The notes: generated by a model not told the origin, from the letters alone. Shown: positions 24,354-31,415, counted from the stretch's first letter. The stretch is DNA of 38,177 nucleotides from an uncultured Verrucomicrobiota bacterium (GCA_903934135.1 CAIZMQ010000074.1:1-38177); one strand, 5' to 3'. Translations and numbers: made by a program.

Positions 24354-25637
24354 TTATCGGAGAAAGAGCCAGCCGACCACGGCAAGGATCGGCAGGAGAA
24401 CGGGCAGTGTGTAGCGGAGGATGTAGCCGAAAAAGGAGGGAGTTTTCACTTTGGCATGTTCGGCGATGGCTTTGACCATGAAGTTGGGGCCGTTGCCGAT
24501 GTAAGTGGCGGCGCCGAAGAAGACGGCACCGAGCGAGATGGCGACAAGGATCGGAACATGCGAAGCGGCAAAGGATGCGACATCGCTGGTCTTGCCCAGA
24601 TCCAGCCCTTCCTGTCCGAGCGCCGCAGCGAGGAAGGTCAGGTAAGTCGGTGCATTATCCAGCACCGCGGAGAGCACACCGGTGAAAGCGTAGAACTGCA
24701 ACGGCGTCTCCACGCCGAGCGTATCGGAGTGAAGTTGCATGTAGTCCAAGGCGGGAATCATCGTCCCGAAGATACCGAAAAAGAGCCAGGCCACTTCTTT
24801 GATCGGATGGAGATTGAAGTGGTTCATCTCGTGCACCTGCTTCGGCGTGGCATACCAGGAACCGAGCGCGGCCGCGCCCATGGCAAGTTCGCGCCACGGT
24901 GTTGGCAAGAAAACGGCACCGAGGATGATGCCGATGAAAACGAAGTTGCTTTTGCCGTCGATCCGGAACTCCTCGTATCCGGTTTCGAGTTCGCGCACCA
25001 CCTCGGGCGCGCGGCGGAAATTGATCGAATCAATGACGTAAAACGTGGCGAGCAGGGCGCCGACGACAACCAACCAAGGCAGCCAGAGGTGCGCGGTCGT
25101 CCAGAAGAACGGAACACCCTTGAGGTATCCGAGGAACAACGGCGGATCGCCGATCGGGGTCAGCGCACCGCCGGCATTGCTCACGACGAAAATGAAGAAG
25201 ACCACGTGGAACGCGGTGACGCGGTATTTGTTCATGCGGATCCACGGGCGGATCATGAGCATGGACGCGCCGGTCGTGCCGATGAAATTTGAAATGACCG
25301 CCCCGATCCCGAGAAATACGGTATTCCGTAGCGGGGTGGCTTCGCCGCGCACGCGGATGTGCACTCCGCCCGCCACAATGAAGAGTGATCCAATGAGTGC
25401 GATGAAGCTGATGTATTCATGGGCGACATCGAACAGGCGTCCGCGTTCGCCGAGCACGAAGAAGTAGTAGCCCGCGGTGAACAAACCGAGAACGAGGGCT
25501 ACCTTGGGGTAGTTCTTTTCCCACCAGTGCAGGTTGATGAAAGGCATCAATGCGATGGACAAAAGCATCGCACCGAAGGGAATCATCATCCACGGACTCG
25601 GCTCGATGGGCGCGGCTGAAATTGATGCGGCAAGCAT
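24354..25637 (-). CDS. NhaD/CitMHS-type sodium:proton antiporter-like membrane protein
   Basis: A 427-residue polytopic membrane protein of the ion transporter superfamily (CitMHS_2/NhaD group), with about 11-12 hydrophobic segments. Recognisable stretches are MPFINLHWWEKNYPKVAL near the N-terminus, GAVISNFIGTTGASMLMIRP, the first hairpin-like motif FVVSNAGGALTPIGDPPLFL, and in the second half VLSAVLDNAPTYLTFLAAAL and GAATYIGNGPNFMVKAIAEH, the paired re-entrant motifs seen in NhaD-like carriers. ATG 25637 was chosen because GGAGGG lies 5 bases upstream. It lies downstream of a CaCA antiporter on the same strand. Likely substrate Na+/H+; a dicarboxylate or citrate cannot be excluded from sequence alone. 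Confidence 0.88.
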   Translation of the reverse strand: MLAASISAAPIEPSPWMMIPFGAMLLSIALMPFINLHWWEKNYPKVALVLGLFTAGYYFFVLGERGRLFDVAHEYISFIALIGSLFIVAGGVHIRVRGEATPLRNTVFLGIGAVISNFIGTTGASMLMIRPWIRMNKYRVTAFHVVFFIFVVSNAGGALTPIGDPPLFLGYLKGVPFFWTTAHLWLPWLVVVGALLATFYVIDSINFRRAPEVVRELETGYEEFRIDGKSNFVFIGIILGAVFLPTPWRELAMGAAALGSWYATPKQVHEMNHFNLHPIKEVAWLFFGIFGTMIPALDYMQLHSDTLGVETPLQFYAFTGVLSAVLDNAPTYLTFLAAALGQEGLDLGKTSDVASFAASHVPILVAISLGAVFFGAATYIGNGPNFMVKAIAEHAKVKTPSFFGYILRYTLPVLLPILAVVGWLFLR

Positions 25638-25733
25638 AGGACCCTCCAAGATCAGCCCCTGGACTCCTCTGACTCAAGTCTATTTGGCGGTCGTTGAGTT
25701 CAAATTGGGTCAAGCCCCGACCTCCCTGCCGGA

Positions 25734-26684
25734 TCAGGTCGAGAGAACCAGCCAGGACACGTAGGCGGCGTAGCCGGCGAGAAGGATGGCGCCTTCGAGG
25801 CGTGTGATGCACTTTTGGTGGTAGGCCATGGGCCAGAGGACGAGGGCAAAGACCGCCATGACGGCATAGTCGACCAAGCTGATGCCCGACGCGGCGAGCG
25901 GAGTGGCCATGGCGGTGATGCCGAGGATGCCGAGGAGATTGAAAATGTTCGACCCGACGATGTTGCCCACCGCGATGTCCGCCTCTTTTTTCACCGCGGC
26001 AACCAGTGAAGTGGCCAATTCCGGCAGGCTCGTGCCGACCGCGATGACGGTCAGTCCGATGAGGGCTTCACTCCAACCGAAGGCCCGCGCGATGACCACG
26101 GCGCCGTCGACCAGAAAGCGCGCTCCGAAGATGAGAAGGACAAGGCCGCCCGCGACCATAAGAAGATCGATGAACAGTCCTCGCTTGGAAGCTTTCACCT
26201 CCGTGTCGAATTCGGCTCCGAGGGCGTCGGTCGGCTGGCGTCGGGCCAGATAGACGCTGAAAACAACGTAAGCGAGAAGCAAGGCGAAGAGGATGATTCC
26301 CTCGGCCAGTCCAAGGGTGCCGTCCCACAGGAGGAAAGTGGTGAATGCGGTGACGGCGATCATGATCGGAATATCGATCCGCACGATTTGCGAGGTGGTG
26401 GCGATGGGGGTGACGAGGGCGCAGATGCCGAGGATCAGTCCAATGTTGCAAATATTGGAACCGACCACGTTGCCCACGCTGATGTTGCCTTGGCCGGCCA
26501 GGCCGGCCTTGAGGCTGACGACCAGTTCCGGTGAGCTGGTGCCGAAGGCGACCACGGTGAGACCGATGACCAGCGGGGAGAGTCCAAGACGCAGGGCCAG
26601 CGACGAACTGCCGCGCACGAGCGCTTCCGCGCCGTAGTAGAGAAGGACGAGTCCGAGGGCCAGATAGAGGATGGCAATGGTCAT
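25734..26684 (-). CDS. Calcium/sodium antiporter of the CaCA family (YrbG-like)
   Basis: A 316-residue membrane protein with ten predicted hydrophobic segments and the two diagnostic alpha repeats: GLTVVAFGTSSPELVVSLKA with GNVVGSNICNIGLILG in the first half, and GLTVIAVGTSLPELATSLVA with GNIVGSNIFNLLGILG in the second. Length and layout match bacterial YrbG-type exchangers. It probably exports Ca2+ in exchange for Na+ or H+ at the inner membrane. It precedes the NhaD-like gene by 96 bases; the pair may act together on sodium balance, since one exchanger would bring in Na+ that the other removes. This coupling is inference. Confidence 0.96.
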   Translation of the reverse strand: MTIAILYLALGLVLLYYGAEALVRGSSSLALRLGLSPLVIGLTVVAFGTSSPELVVSLKAGLAGQGNISVGNVVGSNICNIGLILGICALVTPIATTSQIVRIDIPIMIAVTAFTTFLLWDGTLGLAEGIILFALLLAYVVFSVYLARRQPTDALGAEFDTEVKASKRGLFIDLLMVAGGLVLLIFGARFLVDGAVVIARAFGWSEALIGLTVIAVGTSLPELATSLVAAVKKEADIAVGNIVGSNIFNLLGILGITAMATPLAASGISLVDYAVMAVFALVLWPMAYHQKCITRLEGAILLAGYAAYVSWLVLST

Positions 26685-26744
26685 GGCAAGCGGGGAGATT
26701 TAGCGGTTGTCGGGCAGGAGATAAAGGAGAAGTGGAAGGACAAA

Positions 26745-26773
26745 GGCTGAGACTTGAGTTTGAGGCCTGAGTG
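26745..26773. repeat. Intergenic repeat module A, copy 1
   Basis: A 29-base unit beginning GGCTGAGACTTGAGTTTGA and ending GCCTGAGTG. It differs from the copy at 30060-30088 at only one position (G versus A after TTTGA). Confidence 0.85.
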
Positions 26774-26793
26774 GAGGGGGAGGGAAAAGAAAA

Positions 26794-26855
26794 GAGGGAT
26801 GAGGGCGGAGGGAGTTTTAAGTTTTAAGTGGGTGGCGCGGCAGACTGGCGGGTGT
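26794..26855. repeat. Intergenic repeat module B, copy 1
   Basis: Begins GAGGGATGAGGG, contains GGAGGGAGTTTTAAGTTTTA and ends near ACTGGCGGGTGT. The same order of blocks recurs at 28769-28842, with a second partial TTTTAAG unit inserted there. Confidence 0.75.
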
Positions 26856-26984
26856 GTGCTGGGAGTAACTGGGGGGATCACCCTCATTCAGGGCGCGCGG
26901 CGGGTCCGGAGGCCCCGCCCTACCACAAGAGAGGTGGCCATATTTGGGTTCCGGCTGTTGTGAGCTGGCGCTACAAATGCGGGG

Positions 26985-27830
26985 ATGAAGGCTCCTTTTG
27001 CTCCGAAGACGGATGCCGCGCTTTTGATCCTGGCGCATGGATCGAGTGTCAATGCGACGTCGAGCCGGCCGACTCGGGAATTGACGGAGCGGCTACGGGA
27101 CTCGGGGTTGTTCGGTGAGGTGGCTTGCGGGTTTTGGAAGGAGAAGCCGGGGCTGCGGGAAGCTTTGGATGCGTTGACCAAGCCGGAGGTTTTCGTGGTG
27201 CCGAATTTTACGGTGGAGGGATATTTCGTGCGCAATGTGATTCCGAAGGAACTCGGGCTGACCGGACCGGTGACCAAAAATGACAAGGGACAGGTTCTGC
27301 GGTTGTGTTTGCCGGTCGGAGGGCATCCGCGCATGACCGAAGTGTTGCTCCATCGCGCGCGGGAAGTGGCCCCGGGGGTCGATTATGCGCAGGCGGCTTT
27401 GCTCGTGCTCGGCCACGGCACGCCGCTCGATACGCGGAGTTCGGAAGCGGTCGAGGCGCAGGTGGAGGCCATCCGGGCGCGTGGTATTTTTGCCGAGGTG
27501 CACGGGGCGTTCATGGAAACGCCGCCGAAGATCGAGGACTGGCGCACGATCACGCCGTGCCGGGAGGTGATTGCCGTGCCGTTTTTCATCGCGGACGGTT
27601 TGCACAGCGACGAGGACATCCCGGGTTTGCTCGGCATCACGGGCGGTGGCGATGCCGGTGAGCGGGAGCGGAAGAATCCGCATCTGCTCGACGGGCGGCG
27701 GCTTTTTTATTCGCGGGCGGTCGGCACGGATCCGGGGATGGGGGAGGTCATCCTCGATCAGGTGCATTCTTGGGAGCTGTGTGCCAAGGGCATTCCGCGA
27801 AACGGGGAGACAGCGGGCGCTGCAGTGTGA
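26985..27830 (+). CDS. CbiX/SirB-like chelatase with two tandem domains
   Basis: A 281-residue protein of the CbiX family (sirohydrochlorin cobalto- or ferrochelatase) with an internal duplication. Half one starts ALLILAHGSSVNATSSRPT and contains VFVVPNFTVEGYFVRNVIP. Half two starts ALLVLGHGTPLDTRSSEAV and contains VIAVPFFIADGLHSDEDIP. Both keep the first metal-binding histidine (AHGS, GHGT), but only the second keeps the other histidine (DGLHSDEDIP), so the second half is probably the catalytic one. No other tetrapyrrole gene lies nearby. The start ATG 26985 directly follows repeat module C. Metal inserted (Fe or Co) cannot be told from sequence. Cytoplasmic. Confidence 0.88.
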   Translation: MKAPFAPKTDAALLILAHGSSVNATSSRPTRELTERLRDSGLFGEVACGFWKEKPGLREALDALTKPEVFVVPNFTVEGYFVRNVIPKELGLTGPVTKNDKGQVLRLCLPVGGHPRMTEVLLHRAREVAPGVDYAQAALLVLGHGTPLDTRSSEAVEAQVEAIRARGIFAEVHGAFMETPPKIEDWRTITPCREVIAVPFFIADGLHSDEDIPGLLGITGGGDAGERERKNPHLLDGRRLFYSRAVGTDPGMGEVILDQVHSWELCAKGIPRNGETAGAAV

Positions 27831-27842
27831 TAGGCATAACGC

Positions 27843-28223
27843 ATGGTCACGAAGTTGCTCCACACCCGTTACCGGGTGAACGACCTCGAAAAGACGGTCA
27901 ATTTTTACAAGGACGTGCTCGGTTTGGAGGAAATACGTCGTCACAAGTCCCCGCGCGGATCCGAGTTGGTCTTCCTCAAGACGCCGGGTAGCGAGGAACT
28001 GGTCGAGATTTGTGCCTATCCGTCGAGCGGTCCGGTCGTGGTCGGCCCCGACCTGACCCATCTGGCTTTCGAGGTGGAGGATTTGGAGAAATTCGCCCAA
28101 GAGGCGGCGGCCAAGGGGTATCCGCTTTCCGATGGTCCGACCACCTCATCGACCGGAACGGTTTTCGCCTTCATCGACGCGCCCGAGGGCTACGAGATCG
28201 AGTTGATCCAGGCGCCGGAATAG
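27843..28223 (+). CDS. Glyoxalase/VOC family protein (lactoylglutathione lyase-like)
   Basis: A 126-residue vicinal-oxygen-chelate protein. The two beta-alpha-beta-beta-beta halves are visible: LLHTRYRVNDLEKTVNFYKD with GSEELVEICAYP, and LTHLAFEVEDLEKFAQEAAA with DAPEGYEIELIQAP. His7, the Glu in LVEIC, the His in LTHLAF and the Glu in YEIELIQ are the four metal ligands expected for glyoxalase I. It starts 12 bases after the chelatase stop and is followed after 10 bases by the toxin-like gene, so it is likely cotranscribed. It probably detoxifies methylglyoxal; other VOC activities are possible given how widespread the fold is. Confidence 0.9.
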   Translation: MVTKLLHTRYRVNDLEKTVNFYKDVLGLEEIRRHKSPRGSELVFLKTPGSEELVEICAYPSSGPVVVGPDLTHLAFEVEDLEKFAQEAAAKGYPLSDGPTTSSTGTVFAFIDAPEGYEIELIQAPE

Positions 28224-28233
28224 GCGCAATTTT

Positions 28234-28500
28234 ATGGAATTCGACTGGCTCGAGGCATCATTCGACCTCAAGGCGCTGACTCCGCGGGCGATCGAAGAAT
28301 CGTTCGAAGATCCGTTCAGTCTGCGTCTGCTGCCCGACTATGACCACGGTGAGGCGCGCTATTTCAACCTCGGACGCTCGGTCGAGGGGCGGGGAATTTT
28401 CAGCGTGTTCTGGACGGATGGCAAAACGGTGCGGGTAGTGGCGGCGCGGCCGATGACCAAGGACGAGGAAAACTTTTTCGAAAGGAAGAATGCCGAATAG
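28234..28500 (+). CDS. BrnT-like toxin of a type II toxin-antitoxin pair
   Basis: An 88-residue protein. FDWLEASFDLKALTPRAIEE, SFEDPFSLRLLPDYDHGEAR, YFNLGRSVEGRGIFSVFWTD and VRVVAARPMTKDEENFFER follow the BrnT pattern (a RelE-fold ribonuclease; core features are the DP box, D-x-x-HGE-x-R, I/L-GRS-x-x-GR and the R-x-A/S-x-R-x-x-x-x-E end). The first catalytic-like residues are present (D, H, R, and the final AARPMTKDE). The N-terminal W-x-x-x-K-x-x-x-N segment of classical BrnT is altered, lacking the KHGV stretch. It overlaps the next gene by 11 bases in the toxin-first order typical of brnTA. Cytoplasmic; expected to cut RNA under stress. Confidence 0.8.
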   Translation: MEFDWLEASFDLKALTPRAIEESFEDPFSLRLLPDYDHGEARYFNLGRSVEGRGIFSVFWTDGKTVRVVAARPMTKDEENFFERKNAE

Positions 28501-28777
28501 CGAAGCGAACGAGTTGCGCATGGTGCGTGCGTGGTCGGAGGTGCCCGCCTTCGATGATGAGGCGGCCGAGGCGGCATTCTGGTTGCGGCACAGTCTCGAC
28601 CCGAAGCTGATGAATGCGTCGATCCCGAAGAGTGACGCGCGCGAGTCGGCCACGGTGACCTTGCGGTTCGATCCGCGGATGCTGGCGCGGATCAAACGCG
28701 TGGCCCGCTCGCGGTATTTGAATTACCAGAGCATGATCAAGCAGTGGTTGGCGGAGAGGCTGGAGAAAGAGGGATGA
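28490..28777 (+). CDS. BrnA/CopG-like antitoxin
   Basis: A 95-residue protein overlapping the BrnT-like gene by 11 bases. The C-terminal half is a ribbon-helix-helix type segment: SATVTLRFDPRMLARIKRVA followed by YLNYQSMIKQWLAERLEKE, as in BrnA/CopG antitoxins (PF12441/PF14384). The N-terminal half (MVRAWSEVPAFDDEAAEAAF) would bind the toxin. Family knowledge: BrnA represses its own operon as a DNA-binding protein. Here the pair sits downstream of a VOC gene with no separate promoter visible. The stop codon lies inside repeat module B. Confidence 0.82.
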   Translation: MPNSEANELRMVRAWSEVPAFDDEAAEAAFWLRHSLDPKLMNASIPKSDARESATVTLRFDPRMLARIKRVARSRYLNYQSMIKQWLAERLEKEG

Positions 28778-28842
28778 GGGGGAGGGAGTTTTAAGTTTTA
28801 GGGTTGTAAGTTTTAAGTGGCGGGAGTCGCGTTGGCGGGTGT
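28769..28842. repeat. Intergenic repeat module B, copy 2
   Basis: Starts GAGGGATGAGGG inside the last codons of the BrnA-like gene (its TGA is part of the repeat), then GGAGGGAGTTTTAAGTTTTA, an extra TTTTAAGTGG, and ends GTTGGCGGGTGT. Matches 26794-26855. Confidence 0.75.
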
Positions 28843-28949
28843 TGAAAAAATTGATGAGGGGAGCTTTGGTATCGGCTCCTGCCGATGAGCTTGGCTGCGA
28901 CGGGCGTGGACTGGCGCTACAAGTGGGGGTATAAGGAGTTATTCCCCTT

Positions 28950-30056
28950 ATGAAAATTGGAGTCCCCCGGGAGATTAAAAAGCAGGAGCATCGGGTCGCG
29001 CTGTTGCCGGCCACGGCCTATCAGCTGAAGAAGCGCGGACACGAGGTGCTGGTCGAACGCGGGGCGGGGGCCGGGTGCGGCTACCCCGATGCCGACTACG
29101 AGGCGGCCGGCGCGACGATGGTGGACACGCACGAGGCGGTGTTTGATGCGGATTTGATCGTCAAGGTGAAGGAACCGCAACCGGACGAGATTCCGCTGCT
29201 GCGCAAAGGCCAGATTCTTTTCACCTACTTGCACCTCGCAGCGGATAAAATACTGACTGAGTCGCTGATGAAAAGCGGGGTGACGGGGTTGGCTTACGAG
29301 ACGATCGAGATCAATCGACGCCTGCCGCTGCTCGAGCCGATGAGCGAGATTGCCGGCCGGATGTCGGTGGTGGTGGGAGCCAACTGTCTGGCCAAGCACC
29401 ATGGCGGCAATGGCGTGCTGCTCGGCGGCGTACCCGGGGTGCTGCCGGGGAAAGTGGTGGTGATCGGCGGAGGGACGTCGGGAATCAATGCAGCGCGCAT
29501 GGCGCAGGGGTTGGGGGCGGATGTGACCATTCTGGAAGTTGATCTCGAGCGGATGCGTTTCTTGGATATCACGCTGCACACCGCGCATACGCTTTACTCG
29601 AACGAGGCGCACTTGCAGGAAGTGTTGCCGCAGGTGGACCTTCTGATCGGCGCGGTGCTGGTGCCGGGCGCGCGCGCGCCGCGGTTGATCACGCGGGAGA
29701 TGTTGCGGTGTATGAAGCCGGGGAGCGTGTTTGTCGATATCGCGATCGACCAGGGTGGTTGTGCGGAGACATCGCGTCCGACAACTCATGAAAATCCGAC
29801 CTTTGTGGAAGAGGGGGTGATCCACTATTGCGTGGCCAACATGCCCGGCGCGTATGCCCGCACGGCGACGCAGGCCTTGACCAATGTGACGGCGCGCTAC
29901 GTCGAAATGATTGCGGATCTCGGGTTGGCGGGCGCGTGTGAGAAGGTGCCGGCCCTGCGGGGAGGGATCAATGTGCACGAGGGGAAGCTGACCTGTCCGA
30001 TGGTGGCCGAGGCGTTTGGGATGAGTGCCGCGCCGCTGGAACTGGGCGGCGCTTAA
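28950..30056 (+). CDS. ald: Alanine dehydrogenase
   Basis: Reversible NAD-dependent deamination of L-alanine to pyruvate and ammonia. The 368-residue protein has MKIGVPREIKKQEHRVALLP, the substrate lysine in VKVKEPQPDE, the catalytic His in FTYLHLAADK, AYETIE, and the Rossmann motif VVVIGGGTSGINAARMAQGL with acidic strand end EVD. DIAIDQGGCAETSRPTTHE and MPGAYARTATQALTN are also diagnostic. Length is normal (about 370). AAGGAG about 10 bases before the ATG supports the start; repeat module C lies just upstream at 28911-28929. It feeds or drains ammonia, which fits with amtB-glnK further along. Cytoplasmic hexamer by family. Confidence 0.97.
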   Translation: MKIGVPREIKKQEHRVALLPATAYQLKKRGHEVLVERGAGAGCGYPDADYEAAGATMVDTHEAVFDADLIVKVKEPQPDEIPLLRKGQILFTYLHLAADKILTESLMKSGVTGLAYETIEINRRLPLLEPMSEIAGRMSVVVGANCLAKHHGGNGVLLGGVPGVLPGKVVVIGGGTSGINAARMAQGLGADVTILEVDLERMRFLDITLHTAHTLYSNEAHLQEVLPQVDLLIGAVLVPGARAPRLITREMLRCMKPGSVFVDIAIDQGGCAETSRPTTHENPTFVEEGVIHYCVANMPGAYARTATQALTNVTARYVEMIADLGLAGACEKVPALRGGINVHEGKLTCPMVAEAFGMSAAPLELGGA

Positions 30057-30059
30057 TAA

Positions 30060-30088
30060 GGCTGAGACTTGAGTTTGAAGCCTGAGTG
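30060..30088. repeat. Intergenic repeat module A, copy 2
   Basis: Starts GGCTGAGACTTGAGTTTGA three bases after the ald stop codon. 28 of 29 bases match 26745-26773. Confidence 0.85.
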
Positions 30089-30091
30089 AGG

Positions 30092-30150
30092 TGTAGCGGC
30101 GGTTTGCCTGCGGGCCGTCTCGCCATGGCTCGGCTGTGACCGCCGCTACA
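30092..30150. repeat. Palindromic element between ald and the transglutaminase-like gene
   Basis: Perfect 12-base arms TGTAGCGGCGGT (30092-30103) and ACCGCCGCTACA (30139-30150) enclose 35 bases that contain smaller inverted GC-rich parts. AGTTTTT follows on the plus strand, so it could end the ald transcript. The CGCTACAA end resembles module C at 26965 and 28911. Confidence 0.75.
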
Positions 30151-30163
30151 AGTTTTTGGATTT

Positions 30164-30787
30164 TCAAGTCCGTGGATCGTCCTTCGACCACTCGCGGGTG
30201 TTGACCACGCGGCGCTCGAAGGGGGTGGCGCGGCGGATAAGGGGTTTGTTTTTCTTGGGGACGAATTGGTAGTGGGGGATGGCGTTGAGTTTGTCGTCGA
30301 TTTCCCAAAGGTCTTCGTGCGTGGTGATCCAGTAGTCGCCCATGGTGCGGAGGTCGAAGGGGCGAGAGTAAGAGGCGAGGGTTTTCAGTCCGTCGTCACG
30401 GAAATATTCGTGGTAATAAGACAGGGCCAGTTCGCGGATGGTTTTATAGATCGGGTCGCGGTAGCGGACGACGGCATGGTTGGTTTTGGAAATGGCACCC
30501 CAGCGGCCGTGTTCTTTGAAGAGCGCCACGACGTGCTCGTCGTCGAATTCGATGGTCTTCAGGTCGAGGAGTAACGGCGGTTTACCGTGCAACCATAATG
30601 CGGCGGCGGCGACGAGGGCGCCTTCGACGCAGTGGGCTTTGCGTTCGCGCAGGACGCGGCGCGGCGACATGTGGGTGTCGCCGTGTTTTTCGAAATTGAT
30701 CGGGATCCGGTCGAGGAAGTCCTGAATTTTGCGCGGGGTGGAGAGCCGGCGCAGGGTGGCGGTTTCGCAGGGGGTGAGGCCGAACAT
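30164..30787 (-). CDS. Transglutaminase-like protein, 207 aa
   Basis: A 207-residue protein from ATG 30787 (MFGLTPCETATLRRLSTPRK). A cysteine-protease/transglutaminase-like triad is suggested: Cys in ERKAHCVEGALVAAAALWLH, His in FDDEHVVALFKEHGRWGAIS, and Asp in NHAVVRYRDPIYKTIRELAL. Other conserved-looking parts are FDRIPINFEKHGDTHMSPRR-type text near residue 30 and YYHEYFRDDGLKTLASYSRP. No signal peptide is present, so it is cytoplasmic. The family assignment comes from motif spacing only. The upstream extension to 30964 crosses the tmRNA promoter and a dispersed repeat, and was rejected. No Shine-Dalgarno is visible. It is divergent from the tmRNA gene. Confidence 0.8.
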   Translation of the reverse strand: MFGLTPCETATLRRLSTPRKIQDFLDRIPINFEKHGDTHMSPRRVLRERKAHCVEGALVAAAALWLHGKPPLLLDLKTIEFDDEHVVALFKEHGRWGAISKTNHAVVRYRDPIYKTIRELALSYYHEYFRDDGLKTLASYSRPFDLRTMGDYWITTHEDLWEIDDKLNAIPHYQFVPKKNKPLIRRATPFERRVVNTREWSKDDPRT

Positions 30788-30801
30788 GGGGGGAGGATAG
30801 C

Positions 30802-30828
30802 AAAGCGGCGCCAAGCCGCCGCACTCCA
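30802..30828. repeat. Dispersed intergenic repeat (copy 2), GCGGCG/CGCCGC hairpin plus CACTCCA
   Basis: AAAGCGGCGCCAAGCCGCCG followed by CACTCCA. Matches 23711-23736 apart from one substitution and one extra base. Lies in the spacer between the transglutaminase-like gene and the tmRNA promoter. Confidence 0.65.
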
Positions 30829-30878
30829 AAATGGACGGGGAGCCGCCGCGCCAATGGCCGGCGGCCTCCAACGGCCGT

Positions 30879-30907
30879 TTGACAGGTGCGCTGCGTGCGT
30901 TTAAAGT
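30879..30907 (+). promoter_or_regulatory. Sigma-70 type promoter of the tmRNA gene
   Basis: Perfect -35 TTGACA at 30879-30884, 17-base spacer, -10 TAAAGT at 30902-30907. The predicted start is about 30914, a few bases before the mature tmRNA 5' end at 30919. Confidence 0.75.
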
Positions 30908-30918
30908 TCTTTTCGTAA

Positions 30919-31271
30919 GGGGGCGTATATGGTTTCGACTTATGGTGCGAAGCGACGTCTGCATGCCGAGGATGATTCGTTGGCCTCGTTAAAAATCGGA
31001 TCAAAAAAATAACAGCAGAGAACGAAGATCTCGCTCTCGCGGCTTAAACGCCCGCGACGGCTTCCAGTTGACGCCTGCTAGGCGGGAAGCCGACGACAGC
31101 AGGCAACTCGGCGGCGGGATCGACCGCTGCCGCCGGGGATCTTCTCGCGGACGATAGGACGAAGGTAGCGCGCTGCCGAGCAGCCCGAGTCCGAATACTC
31201 ACCGGTAGCTAAGCATGTAGTAGGCGGCGTTCAGCGGCATGAGGACAGGGGTTCGACTCCCCTCGCCTCCA
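30919..31271 (+). ncRNA. ssrA: Transfer-messenger RNA (tmRNA), tag AENEDLALAA
   Basis: Rescues stalled ribosomes by acting first as alanyl-tRNA and then as a short mRNA. The 5' GGGGGCG (30919-30925) pairs with CGCCTCC (31264-31270), giving a 7-base acceptor stem with discriminator A. The tRNA-like ends show TGGTTTCGAC near the 5' end, TAAGCATGTAGTA near the 3' end and the T-arm GGACAGGGGTTCGACTCCCC. The reading frame for the tag starts at GCA 31015 and ends at TAA 31045-31047, giving AENEDLALAA, with the usual LALAA-type degradation end. CCA is not encoded (ATT follows), so it must be added. Length 353, single-piece form. A sigma-70 promoter lies just upstream. Confidence 0.96.
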
Positions 31272-31415
31272 TTCTTGTTACGTCCGCGCAGCCAGAGCGG
31301 CGGCGGACGACTCGTTCGATCGCGCCAAGCGGCAAGAACACTGGTTGCGCCGCACGGAAGGTTGGCTTGCCCAGGAGAACCGGCTGGCAATGCGGATGCG
31401 CCGCCGGGCCCCGAG

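Larger units (their letters stand above)
26685..26984. other. 300-base divergent intergenic region with repeat modules
   Basis: No gene is visible. The region separates the CaCA antiporter (minus) from the CbiX-like gene (plus). It holds three repeat modules found again near 28770-28930 and 30060-30150: A at 26745-26773, B at 26794-26855 and C at 26965-26984. A stretch with inverted GC-rich character (GGCGCGCGGCGGGTCC with GGCCCCGCCC) lies at about 26890-26925. No convincing promoter boxes were seen for either gene. Confidence 0.6.

Noticed and set aside
25638-25733. Outright call of a sodium riboswitch before the NhaD-like gene
   Set aside because: Only short complementary segments are visible and I cannot match the known consensus by eye; listed as a hypothesis only.
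30788-30964. N-terminal extension of the transglutaminase-like protein to position 30964
   Set aside because: It would translate through a dispersed repeat, the tmRNA promoter and the tmRNA 5' end.
31272-31415. Possible tRNA or small gene downstream of the tmRNA
   Set aside because: There is a 7-base inverted CGTCCGC/GCGGACG, but no cloverleaf, T-arm motif or credible reading frame.
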